The notes under the pieces: model-generated
The model's database searches: none
Told to the model about the DNA's origin: nothing
Seen by the model: only the letters and a program-made list of their open reading frames with translations
Made by a program: the position numbers and the translations under genes
Origin: Rhizoctonia solani
Taxonomy: Eukaryota; Basidiomycota; Agaricomycetes; Cantharellales; Ceratobasidiaceae
Assembly: GCF_016906535.1 (NCBI RefSeq)
Contig: NC_057382.1
Coordinates: 434,001-498,000 of the forward strand
Length of the DNA stretch: 64,000 nucleotides
Direction of reading: 5' to 3'
Shown: one piece after another, positions 23,079-36,812 of the stretch
Layout: every line of letters begins with the position of its first letter
Position numbering within the stretch: the stretch's first letter is position 1

Positions 23079-24167
23079 CTTTCCCCGTCTATAAAATCAA
23101 TTAATTCCTGCACATTCGAATTGAGATGGATCAGAGCCATATGGTCAGTCACCTCACCAAAACATGGATAGGCGTAGTATCACCTGAGATTTCAGCCCAA
23201 AACGACGAGAGATAGGATAGTTTAGTCTTGGATGAACATGACAGCACTCCCATTCCCAACGCACCTAAGCATATGTAGGGCAAACGGGGAAAAGGCGCCG
23301 GGCAGCTCGGTAATACCTTTGGCCTGATTTTAGCAAGTAGAGAGCGTATTTCGCAATTGCTCGAGAAAGGCTGTGCCCGGCGGACATCTCGGCTGGTTGC
23401 CGCAACCTGATGCCATCCCATGCCCATGTATATATATATAAATAAGGGAGCTATCCGAAGTAAGGATGTGGGTAACAGGTTGCCGTCTCGGCCAGCACGC
23501 CGCTGAATGCTAGAGGTTCATCAATTGGGGGTTCGGCTTCCCACTCTGCCAGCACAGCCTTGATGGCTATTACAAGGTAGTCCGGTATGTTGTACTTTTC
23601 GGGGTGTTTCCATGTGAATTAATTCCCTTGGTGTAACAAACAGGGCCATTCTCTGCTAGTTGAATGGCGCACAACGTTGGGGCATCATGATTGTTGCTCA
23701 TGCATAAGCTGCGATCCTATTCAACTCTTTGGAGCGGCTTGATTGTATCCAAACGAGTGCTGAGTCAGTTGTTCTTCATCAATATTATTAATTCGTCATT
23801 TGAGAGCCGATCAAAATATGTCCCGGAGCCTCAGATCTCCGAACTCGAGACTAGAGAAGCAACGCCGATCCCGTTCTAACTGCCGCGCGCGCTCGCCAAG
23901 GCACCAACCGAAGATACTTTGATGCAAAACTTTACAAGTACTAATGAGACACTTTTTTATTGCTTTTCCCGGCCCTAGTACACTCAGGGCTAGAGGGACA
24001 TAGTTACATATAGAGTACATTAGAATCCAACCACAACACCAATTGGCCAAAAAGAGCAACAGATATTGAGCCAGTACAATTCCAGAAGAATGATTATTAA
24101 TGATAGAATACGCTGTAGGTTGATTTTTATAAGTAAAGTCCACATGCTCACTTCTAGGGTTGGGAGC
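23079..24167. other. Intergenic, no gene seen
   Basis: Contains the F-box promoter side and the 3' flank of the next - strand gene. Short open frames on both strands have no family motif. A TA-dinucleotide run lies near 23428-23445. Confidence 0.4.
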
Positions 24168-27100
24168 TTAGATGAGCAGACAACGAAGATTGAGGTCAGC
24201 AATGACGGAACGCCAGGATGCGCCAGGGAGACCTTCATCTTCTCGTCGCCAGACTTCACAGACAATTTGTTCAGCCGTGTCGATCTCGAAACAGCCTGAT
24301 AAGGTACAAGATCAGTTACAGACCATTCGGTGCAATTAGAGAGTAGCAGAAAGACCGCAACCTACATTGTTTCCTGAACCCCTCAAACGTCTCTGCCACC
24401 CATGAACGTCCAGATCCCGAGATTTGGCAACCAGCTATAATCACAGGCCATGTTAAACTTGCAATATTTACGTTAGAATATTGATCATGTGAAATATACA
24501 AGTTTCCGAGGGAAACTTACTCGACGGCCATCCCCATATGCTTTGTGCTCTCGAAGCAACGCTCGATGATCGCGCTCGATGCCTTCTGGACTCGATAGTC
24601 GTCGCGAGGCACACGGAACACGTCCCGGAGTAGCATGATCTACAACAGTTTAGTGATGAGAACGCCGAGCGAAAACGCTTTGCCGGGGTGGTCAACTGAC
24701 CTGCATAGCAAGTTTATGAGCAGTATTTCCGTTCTCGACTCTGCGTTTCAGTAGATCGGGAAGTGGAGGCTCGGTCCAGTTCTCGACCTCTTGATAGAGC
24801 CTTTGGGCTTCCTCGCCCACCGCGACGCTGGAGACATGGGAGAGTCAAGGGGCACTTCCGAAATGGAAGCCAAGCACTGGTTGTGTCGGATGACCAAGGT
24901 GCTAACCTTATCGAAATATGTCAGACTCTAAATACCGAGATTAATGCACCTTGTGAACCCACCCTTGCCATCAGCTCCACAATACGACGTGACATTCCAA
25001 ACACGTTCTCCACAGAGTAGGAATGATAGTTGTCTATATCCGCCTCATGGGAGAGCCTAACCACCAATCATTATATAATCAAGTTCTGTGAATGAAAGCA
25101 GGACCTACCACCAATCAGAGTTGCCCGGTCCTAGAAGCTGCGGAGGTTCGTTGGAAGTAAACGAACCTAGAGATGTGCACAGTAAGTTTTTTTTTGATAA
25201 TGAATCACAAGACCGCACGCACCACACACTTCGTACCGTCAAGATTTCCAGAAGCAGACGGGCGGGACTGACCGTCACGCCGCTCCGATTCGATTTGCGC
25301 GATGGCTGGTTGTGGGCGACGATGGCGCCCGGACCTCCACGTAGCGACACAAGCGTTTTGGCCAAGTTCATATTAGATTGCCAAGAATGGCCACCGGCAA
25401 AGATCTGCGTAGCACGCGCCAATGAGCGAGATGGTTCATAAGCGCCTTTTTGGGGGTGCGGAAGGAGTAAATGCACTCACATCGATCAAAGCTATCGTAA
25501 CGCTGGCTCCCAGCGCAGCGTCGCTTCGTGTGCCTTCGATAGTCTGACAAGCCAGTGCCAACATTCGTCGCCTGTAGCCGATACGAAATGCCAAATTCAT
25601 CAGTCGTCGGCCACACCCGCATTGGTCTGCTTGACGAGAGACATGTCGGTTCCGGACCGAGCGAGTAGATACGCTTGATGAATTGCCCCAACGCCAAGTA
25701 GCGAGAGCCTCAGCGCCTCAGTTGCGGGACTACCGCCCGCGTTCGGTTCTAAAACTGACATGCCATGAAGCGGAGGTGGGGTGGCCAGCACCAGCGGAAG
25801 GTTCACAGCGAGAATAGGATTTACTTGAGATGGCACTGCCATGGTCAGCATTGTTGAAGTGTTGCAATAGTGTCGGATCTGAAAAAATTGACAATAGTTT
25901 CCCCCCATATTTTATCAAACGAGTAGGTTGGGTCGAGTTTTGAGGGAAATTTGAGAGTTCGAGCATGCGCAAAAGCAAACAGAAATGCTTGCATCAGCGT
26001 CCGTCTTCAACAATGAATTCACAGAATAAATATAAAATATGATAAGACAAGTGGTGGTGCGTAGCATGAAGTGGAGTCATAATCTGCATATTCGGCAGCT
26101 TCATTTCGGCTCATATTCAGTCATACGCCCCTCTATATCCATCCATCCATCCAAAATTACGCAGCGAATTGTAGTGTATGTGTTTAAACGAATGTGTGTG
26201 TGTGGAGATGTGAGATGAAAGAGGCATGGTACTCAAGGAAAATTAATAGTAAGAAGAGGGAGAGACAAGCACCAGATTTCTTTCTTGAACACTCCTAAAA
26301 AACGGCGCGATCGGGTCTGGGTTTGTGAGTAGTTGATTTGAGTTGCACTCCATTGTCCATTTGCGGTGGAAGTGTCGATAGGGCTGCTGCCATTGCCGTA
26401 CGACGACGGCCCCCATGGGGAATATGAAGCAGGGTTATCAACACTCAGTGGCTGGTTGAGCATGGACAGTTGGTCGCTGTATCCCATGGGTAAACTTCCG
26501 AACTGAGCCGAAAGCGGGAACGAGTCCACCCCTGAGTTACCAAAGGACGTCATGTCGAGAGGTTGAGGAAAACTTAAGGGGTCGGCCCCGGAGGTAAGCC
26601 CCGAGAGCGACGAGCCTGAGTGAGGGACAAGGAGCCTGGATCGCCAAGGAAAGCAAAGTTAGACACGAGTTCAGGGGCTAAACTTGTTAGATTAATCACA
26701 TACCCAGGCGTACGAGACTCAGTGGAGTTGCGTGTATGAGAGTCTAGTCGCTCTTGCGGGCTAGTCTCTCTTGACGGTGTACCAGCACTACTGCTTCCGC
26801 GTTCTGAGCTGGATAGGAAATTGCTACCGGCGCGACGGCCATTTGCGGAGTTTGATCGCGAGAGGTCGGAACTCGGACCTGGCCGTGATGGTGATCGTTG
26901 AGGTGTGCTGGTGGTAGGAGACGGGCGCGAGCTTGGCGCTGACGAGGTGGCCGACGGATTAACTTGGACGTCCTTTGGCCAAGTACACTGTAAATTCAAA
27001 TTTATGCGCGCTTAGTACCGGAGAAATGAGATCAAATGATTTTGCTGTCCTACCTCGCGCTGGCCGTGCACGCACTTGGTGCAGATGGGTTTTGTTTCAT

Positions 27101-27772
27101 CGCACTAAAAGGAACAATTAGCATCAGTCGCACAACTCAGTTCGAAATTAAACACACCTTGATTTTCTTGGTCCGACATGTCAGGCATCCAGTCTTGCTC
27201 CTAGTGTACTTGGGACGCTTGCGGTTTCCTCCCAGGAGCCCAGCTAGGCTATGCTCGCCAGGGTGGTGGTGCTCGAGGTCCCGGCCCATCCCGGCGCCGA
27301 CGCCTGGGATGATGTGGCCACCGGGCTGCATGTGAGCTTGGTAGTGTTGGTGTCCACGACCAAAGGGATGGAGGTAGGGCCCGGTCTGGGCACTGTTGAG
27401 AGCAAATTGTAGCTGAGCACTATAGTCCCAAGGAGAAGCCGGTGCGAGCATAAGCGAAGAGATCGAAGGCAAAAGGTATGGGTCAATGCGTGGCGGGGGT
27501 GGCGGCAACGAAGGGTAGGAAACCCGACGAGAGATGTAAGGACGTTGATCCATGGGCGACGGTGGGCCAGTGTGGTCAAGCACGGTCATAGGGGGGAAGG
27601 GGCGGCAGTCGCGTTTTGGACGTGATTGGTCGAGTAAAGCGGCAGTAATGAGAGGCGGAGGAAGGAGAGGCAGCGATGTAGTGGATTGGACAGGAGGTGT
27701 GTCGGGTAGTGAAGCCGTATCGGGGGAGGAGAGCGAAGGAGAAGATAAAGAGGAGGCGGGAGACGAATACAT
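24168..27772 (-). CDS. Zn(II)2Cys6 transcription factor with fungal-specific TF domain, several phase breaks
   Basis: Nuclear regulator. Well-supported - strand exons: 27772-27158, 27104-27054, 26987-26704, 26635 to about 26293 or 26273, then about 25995-25481, 25404-25230, 25166-25109, 25056-24963, 24906-24701, 24639-24521, 24457-24366, 24295-24168 (stop). The zinc cluster reads GCLTCRTKKIK / CDETKPICTKCVHGQRE / CTWP across two introns, spacing C-x2-C-x6-C-x5-C-x2-C-x6-C. A Ser/Pro-rich stretch follows, then a TF domain (NPILAVNLPLVLATPPPLHG, IFAGGHSWQSNMNLAKTLV, LLGPGNSDWW, SVENVFGMSRRIVELMAR, EEAQRLYQEVENWTEPPLP). Single-base breaks are apparent near 25870, near 25600 (after GVADD) and near 24800. 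The start is uncertain: 27772 is the first ATG of the frame after a stop, with no acceptor between. The intron linking the two halves (about 26270-26000) contains ATCC and GT microsatellites. Confidence 0.7.
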
Positions 27773-30700
27773 CACAGCAGTGGGATTAAAGGCACAAAAT
27801 GGGGCAAGATTGATTGTAGCCAAGTGTGATCCAGATGATTACGGTGACAGGGCCGCGGTGTAGAAGCGCCGTTGGAACCCAAAGGGGTTGACAAGTAAAA
27901 CCCGAGTGAGGATTGGTAAGGTCGCGATATGATGCAGGGGGGGGTGAGGCAAAGGTCAAGTCAGTTCATCTGATTTATACGAATAGACGAGAACGAGAAA
28001 TAAGATGGCGAGAATGGCTTAGGCCCGGAAAGAGGCCAACATAGACTCCCCGACGAAGCGCGTAGATCGAGTCTGTGCTGATACCAAATTGGTGACATAC
28101 AAAAGGCGTGAAGGGCGCAGTAGGATCATGTGGACCCAAAGTCTGGCTAACCGAAACAACGGGGCAAGGACCCGAAGTCGGCCGGCTGACTATGCAAGTC
28201 AGGAGAGAGAAGTAAGGAGAGAAAGAAGATAGAGAAGGCGATGAGAACGGAAACAATGAGGGTACCGCATCAGGGCGGCCGGTGTGGTGGCATAGAGGGA
28301 AGTGAACAGGGAGCATGTGCACAATTCAAGCGAGATGATGGCTCCAAGCGACGGAGACGAGATGTGAGAGTCGGGCGCGTCGGCGACATTCCCAATCGGG
28401 ACCGACCATGGTCAAGCATTGCCCAAATGCGGACAGACCATCAATTCCAACTGGCGCATCGCCATCAATAGACTCGGCGGGGTTAGGGAAGCCAATTGAA
28501 AGCCACCCAACCCAATAACGCCAGCATTTCCGGGAGGACCCGTGCGATCAAACGGAACAAATTTATAAAGCCAACGAAAATGGAGGTGACTTACGCATGA
28601 GGTTTGCTGTCGATGGGATGGGTGTTGCGGTCGTCGGCGGTGGGAGCCATGGCGAATTAATTAAAATGGAAATTAGCTGGGATATCTGCAAACAGATGGG
28701 TCGCGCCACACATGTGGTGAGTGAGTGGCAGCGGTGAGAAGTATTGCGGGCATATACGTACGAAGTTGTTCGAATGTCGGGATGTGGGATCGGCTAAGAC
28801 TGGCGAGGGAATTTGTGAATGTATCGGGGAGAACCAACAATTAATGACGATGTAGTCGGAGAGGTCGGGTCAAGTGAGTAAGGGACCCAAGATATAGTAG
28901 AGAGCTCGTTGGGTTGGTCAGCACCAGAAAAGAAACTTCCAGTGCCTTGTAGGGGGTTCGAGTTTCTAGGTTAGCCGAGATGGTTGTTTTATGGAGGATG
29001 AATCAGGGGATATGTTCTAATTTCTAAGGGGGTGGTGGTTGGGAGAGACAGTTGCTTCGGGACAGGAGTTGCCAAGGTCCGGTGTAATGACGCTGAGTAC
29101 AGAGTATCAATCAGCATTCGATAACAGGATCATCCAAAACACGAAATCCACTTTTGAAACGCAGCACAGGCACGGCCACCGCCGCTCTGGCTCGTCCCCC
29201 GGACCTTACCTCACCACACAAATCCCCAATCCGCAGCGTCCAAGACTCAACTCCGGGAATTTCCTACCTACGAAATCTAGGCACTGTCTATACTTGCAGA
29301 CACAATACCACAAAAGGTCACTGTCAATCACAATACCCGTCGGATCAAGCCAAATTAATCCAGAAATAACAAGTAAATATTTTAAGAGTTCTCGACTGCA
29401 GGTGGGGGGGCTAGCCAGTGCGGAAGTTGTGCTGTCGTAGTTATCACAACAGGCCTAGAGGTCATCGTCCACCGTACCCCACAGCGCAGCTTGGCAGATC
29501 CATGGAGCATTTCCAATTCTCCCATGCAGGATTTGAGCACAATTGGTCACCCAATACAAAATAGGCCAACGTGATTAACTGGTCCCTCGCTGAAAATTTT
29601 CAGTGTCCTCTCCCCACTTTCTCAAAAGTACGTACTCCATTGTCCATAAGAGCGCCACTTGTCCCTCGATTTTCTATCGCGAATATCCCCAAACTGAGTA
29701 CACCCACTCCTGGTCGGCGTTTCGGGCAAGCCCCCGTGATATGAAGGAAGGTCCAGTGACGTTATGCCCATGTCTGTGATTGGATACTCCGTCCTGTCAT
29801 ACCGGTTCATTCCGTCCCGACCTCCGGCCAACAGGTCAAATTTCGCGGATAACGACCCTTTGTAGTTAGTCAATTATATTGAGTGTACTTCATTTCTAAT
29901 CAGAAACCAAGAGCCGGATGTTCTGTACAGTAAACCGGTCGCTGGGCCATGCGGTCCAGTCCACCATGGCAAGGCCATCTCCGACATCCCGAGGAGAGTT
30001 GGGCATCCCCACCCACAAACTCTCAGTTGCTGACAACCTCTATTCCCCGACTTTGAATTTACACATTCAAACCCGTCCTAAAACATTTGACCTACACAGA
30101 TTAGACCGCATTTTTCGAAGTTTCAATATGATGGATGACTCTGTTGCTGTTTTTGGTTACCCATGACAACTTCCCTTGGGGGTAAACATTTAGGAGATGT
30201 ACAAACGTATATTCTTGTCCCACCCACACAAGTAGACAGACAGACTGCGTTCTAGCGTCACATGGGGTCATGCAGAGAGGGGTAGTTCAATATCCTGTCG
30301 CCCAGTCTCGGTCAGGGGAAACAAAACACTCCGTCTCAAGCTCAGTTGTGCACACCCGTCCAGTTCCGATCGTCCTGTCAGATCGTCGTAACTACCTGGG
30401 CCTGAGCAACTAGGGAGCGCAATCGCCGCTCAGCGCCCCAACTTGGACATACATCGGCAGTGCGATATTAGCCAGTACGGCCGGTGCGCACATACGAAAC
30501 CCGTGCACTCGGCGCATTCACATAACGCTGTCAATCTAATACGATATACGCTCATAAAAATACAGTGCGCTGTTGCCGCTCGGCATCCGGATAAACACGA
30601 CCAAATACGCCTCGTTCCATCCCATGCCAGCGCATTCAGTATATCGGAATTGATCACCGTACCACACCAATTGCAACGAGAGTTACCACAATTGTCCACT

Positions 30701-33700
30701 CCGTCCCGCGCGCTGTCAATTCAAAACCACAATCTGAGCTCCCTCCCCTCTCCATCAGATCGAACCATCGTGGTTTTTCAGCCTCTGGATCAGGAGCTCC
30801 GAGAGAAAGGGGAGTGCGAAAAAACTCGATGCATATATGGATTGGAGCCACATTCTTTCGTTTTGAAGTGCGTGGAGGAGAAGGCTGTGATGGGCGCTCG
30901 GCGAGTCGGCGGAATCAGTTTCTCCGTGTGCGTATGTGTGCGTCTTGCCCCGTGGCCGACCCCGACGCATAGAGGCACAGATCCTGCCCGCAGCGTATAC
31001 TCACTCACACGACGATCCGTATCTTGACGGCTCGGGTAACGTAAACGTTCATTTTGCTTGAACCATCAGCCTACATGTTGGGCCGAAAGTGAAAAGCCAG
31101 CTGGGTATTGCTGTATTTGTGAATTTCGGAGCAAGACTCCAAGACGACCCAGACCAAAAACGTTCTTAACGAAATAAGATGACTGAAATTATCGAAGACA
31201 TATGTATTTGATTCTGCATTCCCGTTTGGATTACATCATTGGACTTCCTTGAGTTTATCGACCACCCCCAAGGCCCCTGCCCCGATGCCCCAAAAACCCT
31301 GCTCGAGACTACTGTAACACTACTACAAACCTTTCTAGCCCTTAATCCAGAACTTTCAATAAGTACAGTAAGAATGTAGTACTCTGGAACCAGGGGAGGC
31401 CGGGGCTCAGATCCGGAAGACCGATCATAGATTTACACAGGGTGTACAGTGTATAACTCTCCGCATGTATCATAACGACCACGTTTATGGACCCCTTCTC
31501 ATTCCCTAAGATCTGCTGCCCTGAGATCCACCTCCCTCGGAGGGTAAATACGGAAGAATACGGACGTCTAGGGTTATAGGTGGTGGCAGCCTATGATGTA
31601 ACTGGTCAGTGGAACTCGGACATTTGGTGTAATGCTAACGAAACTGTACGGAAGCCCGAGTTCATTTTCGTACGAGGATAAGCATGGAATATTCGGTGCC
31701 TAGGTGTCACCTCACTCCAGCTGTGTGATGGTAGCTTTCAAGATTCTGTTATCCACGAGAATTTACTGTAAAATGCACGTTTTGATAATTCACTGGCGGA
31801 TGTATTGTGATATCATAATTCCATCCTGTATTTCAACCCGTACTTGGGCTCATATATGTGCTGAAATTCTGCTTTTGCCAAGAATTAAATCACATCTGAA
31901 ATACATGTAGGGCTTAAACTTGGCTGCTGGGGCGTGTCCGTAGGTGTCGGACAATTTTGGTGCTGTCTTTCTTGAATTAATCGAAATATGATTGTTCCTA
32001 GAATCTCCAGTACTTTACAACGTGTCCATGTTCTGGACTTTTCACCTGGAAGCCTACACCTAATTCAGCAATTCATTCACGCGCTCATATATTCATTGTA
32101 TCAGAGCAGCACTCCGGCGATAACTGGTGTGGGGACGCTTATGGAAACACAAGCTCTAAATCTACACGAGCTCATACTCCTTTCAGCTTAGCTTTGGATT
32201 TAACAGTGTCAATATCCCTTTCGTTTAGATAAGTGTACAAGCGAAGCAGTGTCTAAATTTGGTAAGCAGATAATCCCCGGTGACCCCGAACTCCTACCCA
32301 GCCCCAAGAATGCGTGTTTATCCTTGAATAAAGATCACATTACTTCTAGAGTTCGTGATGTCAACTGCATGCTACAATTGGGCTGAAATGTAAGAAATGT
32401 ATGCAAAGATGCTGTCCACGTAACAACTAGGGCGCCTCCCCGCGTGCTGATCGGACCATTTTGGTTCAGTTCGGTAATGAGTATGCGCATCCTTTGATCC
32501 AGAACAACCAGGCGAAAGACTCGCAATCATTTCGACTTTCTATCAGTCTTGAGAACACAGAAAATTTACAACTAGTCACTTGAAACTATCTCCGATTGCT
32601 TGCGGTGCAGTAGTTAGTGCTGTACCCAATCGCTGAGTGGAGAGCTCCGATCTCGACAGTAAGCGAGTATCTAGTCATATGATGATCGTCGATGAACGTT
32701 TCAAATCCGCATATCAGAAACCAATTAAACTTACGTCGCACGTATGGGCTTGGCGGATAAACTACGTGCAACGCCCCCCCCCGCCCCCCGAGCGGGACCG
32801 ATAGCCCCGTAGCACAGGTTCTGGGCTGGACCTATCGTTAATAAAACAAAACATAATTTTGTTGCACTGTATTGATATCGCTCTGCTGGCAAAATTCCGT
32901 AGGATTCTGGGCCGCCACATAGGCGCCCCAGGCTCGCCGATTATGTTGCGATGTACATTATCCGTTAGTTCTATTCTCGGTAGGCTGGCTCGGTCATTGG
33001 GGGTGTCAGTAGGGGTATGGGCGGGTCCGCCAATACATTCCGGATCATAATATGCCAAAGAGGCTGTTTTAAATTCAGTTTTTTTTAATTCTCAAACGAG
33101 TAGTAGCGCGCGCACATATGTTTGTGTTCTACCGTAAAGGGCTTGATACTTATTGATGGCCAAACAACGCGTAAGTTCTCAGCATATGACTGGGTGGGAA
33201 GATTCTCATCTAGGAGCATCAAGGTTCCGTGTGTTACTTAGGTTGTACACAGCGGGGGCACACTGGGCACACTCAAAAGTTAGACAGGTGACAGGGAAGC
33301 CAAAACTCGGAGACAGTCTCAAGGCACTGTAGTTGTATATTCATAAAGGGTCTTATAACAGTAAGCGTTCTCGCCGAGCACTCAGGGCGAGAGCCAAGAC
33401 TCTCTCAAGGTTTTCAAGACAGCTCTAAACATCAGTGGGTAGCAGTGGTTAGAGTGCCCGAGAAAACCGAAACCCAGTTTGAGTACGGCAGGCTGAGCTC
33501 AAAATAAATTGCCAAGACCCACACATGTGAATACAGAACGGCATTCACGGTACCTACATCTGTAGCTCTCAGCAAAAGGAAGCTCTTGCCAATAAACAGT
33601 ACAACGGAAAGCTTAGAATTCGCGCGCATGGAGGTTCGAATCGGTGCTCGGGGTTGATGCTCCGTTGACTTCGATTTTAACATTGTGATATTATGTGAGG

Positions 33701-36700
33701 CTATTAAATACACCGATAACACATGATCATTTCGAGGCGGTACATTATCAGTCAAGTCCTAAAAAGGTCATTTGTAAGTATGGCACCGAAGCATAGGTGA
33801 GCCAGAATATACTTTTATCCTGGGCGTTTGGCGCTTACCCGGGTGCAAAGCATTTACATCCATTGGAGAAGCTTGGAGTCGACCATCAATGTTATTCCAG
33901 TAGTCGAAACTAGCTGTGCGTATCATGTGGAATCGTTCCTTCATCCATCAATGATGTTTGAGTTAAAGGCGTTTAGCCACGTGCTCGAGACCATGGTGAA
34001 CCAAACAGGGTATTCTGTGGTAGGTCACATGATCTCACAGTGTCCCCATCAGGTTCTATCAAACCTCGCTTGTATTTTCTTTGGAGCATCGGCTGAAGTA
34101 TTAAACCTTACTCGATTATCTTCAAACTCATGAAATTACTCTGCATATTCTCTGTGTTACTGGGTTCGAATAGCGGAACTATTTCTTTGAGGAAACTACC
34201 CCATCATCTAGACAGTTGCTAACGGCATAGCTATTGTTAGAATATTAGCGCTCGGATCGCTCATTCTTTCAACAATCATGACCACTAGACTGGTACTCTC
34301 GTATATTTAGCGGCCTTCAATCGCCCACGGTAGCTAGCTGGGCGGTAATAACAGCGTACCCACGCCTTCATATTGCCCAGATAGGAAAGAGTGCCGAGCT
34401 TATTTATTCTCTCGAAGTTGTTCATTACGAACCTTGCGAATCAACTCTTGACAATATCGAGCCGACAAAGAACTACCAAACGATAACTACTTATTCAAGT
34501 GTACCGAGACTGAGAAGATCAGAAGGTCATTACAATAACCAAAATAAGCAGATACCTTCATAAACATAAAGTAAACTTGACCTAGGTACCTTGTTAAGCG
34601 ACGGAACACTGTTATGAGCAGTGGAGACATAATGTCCCGACACCAAGACAGCGCTCAAACTCAAATTCGCATACGGCGACAGAGCCAAGCCCGAGGCTGA
34701 CTCGATTGAATAGACATTCGGCCTCATTGCGGACATCTCATCTGATGCTTATCAACGATCATTAAATTATCTCATCCCGGGGAAGTTACCGAGTCCGGTC
34801 GAGGCGGGTTTAGGCAATCAACTTCGTCGACGGTTCTTGAACGAACGTGGGGCGGGACGGCTAGCCACAGTCGCTTCCTCCCCGAACTTGACCATGTGGT
34901 CGGTCGCGAATTGTATTCTCAGGACCGGGTCGAATCCCGCGGGGACCGCACTGTAAAGGCGAATCTATCGGCTCGAACGAACTTGGAAATGGCTCACGCT
35001 TGTCGAGCGGCTTGGCGCTCTCCGACTGGAACACGCTACTTGAGTTCATTAACGATGTCTGACGGGCCTGTCTCTCCACGGGAAGAGTAACAGTACCTTA
35101 AGTCTTGAAAGAAGTTCGTTGACAAGGACGCGCTTGATCATCGCCGATGGAACTTGGCCTTGCCTACCTCTGGACGAGAGGACGATCATGACCGAACAAA
35201 AAAATTCCAACGTGAGCGCCTGATCGTCGGACGAGATTGGGCCCGCTCCGTTAAGAGATTGACTTGAGTGCCCCCAATAGGTCTAGGATTGTTACCGCAT
35301 TCATTCGGGGCAAATTAAAGGCCTAGGAAACCTCTGAATCGTTGGACCTGTTCGTTGGCATGTCCTGCCGAAATATGCTGTAGTCATATCATTTAATTTG
35401 TCTCCAAGGTGAGAGTAAAATCGAATCGTTATTAAAGTAGGGACGGACTTTTTGGATTGGGGCCACGTACTTGACCATCATCTGGAGTATGTCGCGCTGA
35501 ATACAATAAATAATAATGCTTACCTTGATTATGATTATTAAACTGCAGTTGCAGTACTGGGACCGAGGGATGACCAATCCATCAATATCCAAATTAGCAA
35601 AGGTCACCGGTGGTAAAAACAAGGTAGGAGAATGCTGAAACCGGAATTGAACTAGAAGGGTATCATTGGGGTAATAGGGCAATTCGTTTTGTGTTTCTTG
35701 AATCTATTCCTCTTGAATTCTGAACATACCTATGGAGGATTGGTTACGAGCCTTATGCTCGTTTCAAAACATTCAACGACTCCGATTCCGTGCCAGAATT
35801 CAAAGGGCGAATAGCAACATGCACCAGAGGGGCACAGCTTGGGCTTATTCGGCTCCTGTTGTGTACCACATTGGCGAGTAAGTGTTATTGCACAACCTTC
35901 TTCACAGTTTGAAGTTACTGACGCTCCGTGGCGCATTGAATTTGCTATATCGAGCTCCAACAGGTAGGGCCAGCAAGTGGATTGAATCGCGGTGCCAAAG
36001 AAAATAGATAAAGAGGTTGAAAACCTCGTGTACTTAAACGAGAACACATGTATAAATCATCCGCGATAGAACCCATGTGGGTATTGCCGAATTTATACCC
36101 GTACATCATCACAGTTGACGTTCCACGCTATGCCATACACAAACCAACGCTTCGATGTGATAGTTTTATATATCTATATACATATCTTCGTTGCATTTTG
36201 CACCTCGAGGCACGAAGGTTATCTCATTTACCCCCAGGTGGATCGATCCGAGTTTCGGTCAGCAACGTCCCAAACGCTGCACATATTCATGCAGACTTGA
36301 CATGTAGCACCCTAGCACCGCAAGTTAAATTTCCATGATCCCGACCTGAGTTCTCAATTTTCCTCGTCGCTCCACATAGCGCACGTGATCGATCCATCGA
36401 GGTATTTGCTTCTTTCCCACTGTTTTTCTCTTCCCGCTCCACCGCGCAGCCAGCCACGAGGCAATTTGAGGCTTCTTGCCAATGCAACCCGCCGGTGTTG
36501 CCCTGAAAAGAAAAATCAAGCTCTCCGGCTGCCCTGGATGGCCACGTTTTTTTCTCTTCGGCCTCACTGTTATAAATGAGTTGCGCACACAGCGTGGGCG
36601 TGTGGTGATCTTGCGCCCCCAGCACGTTGCCTCGACCTAGCTCAAGATAAGTTTGGCAAGGACCAACTACAGAGGACGATCAGCCCCCCCTTCCTTTACG

Positions 36701-36812
36701 ACCTAGACGAACTCCTCCCCTCCTAATTACTTTAGAAAAGCTTCACTGAACGCTATAGATTCTCTCCAAGTGTTTGTTCGACTTGATACTATTGTTCTCT
36801 CGACGAAAAGGA
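27773..36812. other. 9-kb gene-poor region
   Basis: Apart from the probable long 5' leader of the - strand regulator and an exon-like piece at 28595-28650, I recognise no gene on either strand. The longest frame (30443-31027, +, 194 codons) is low in family-like features and includes dinucleotide-driven stretches. No tRNA, rRNA or transposase signal was found. A C/G homopolymer tract lies at about 32776-32791. Confidence 0.4.
28595..28650 (-). other. Exon-like start MAPTADDRN... with consensus donor
   Basis: On the - strand a strong-context ATG (GCCATGGC) at 28650 opens 18 codons (MAPTADDRNTHPIDSKPH) that end at a perfect donor GTAAGT at 28594. It could be a first exon of the neighbouring Zn2Cys6 gene or of a small unrecognised gene. 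No acceptor joins it in frame to the exon starting at 27772, because an in-frame TAA lies near 27838 with no AG after it. Confidence 0.25.

Noticed and set aside
30443..31027. 194-codon + strand frame as a gene
   Set aside because: Contains low-complexity stretches, has overlapping antisense frames of similar length and no recognisable domain.
34880..34960. tRNA-like segment with a GGTCGAATCCC T-arm
   Set aside because: No matching acceptor stem or anticodon arm could be folded around it.
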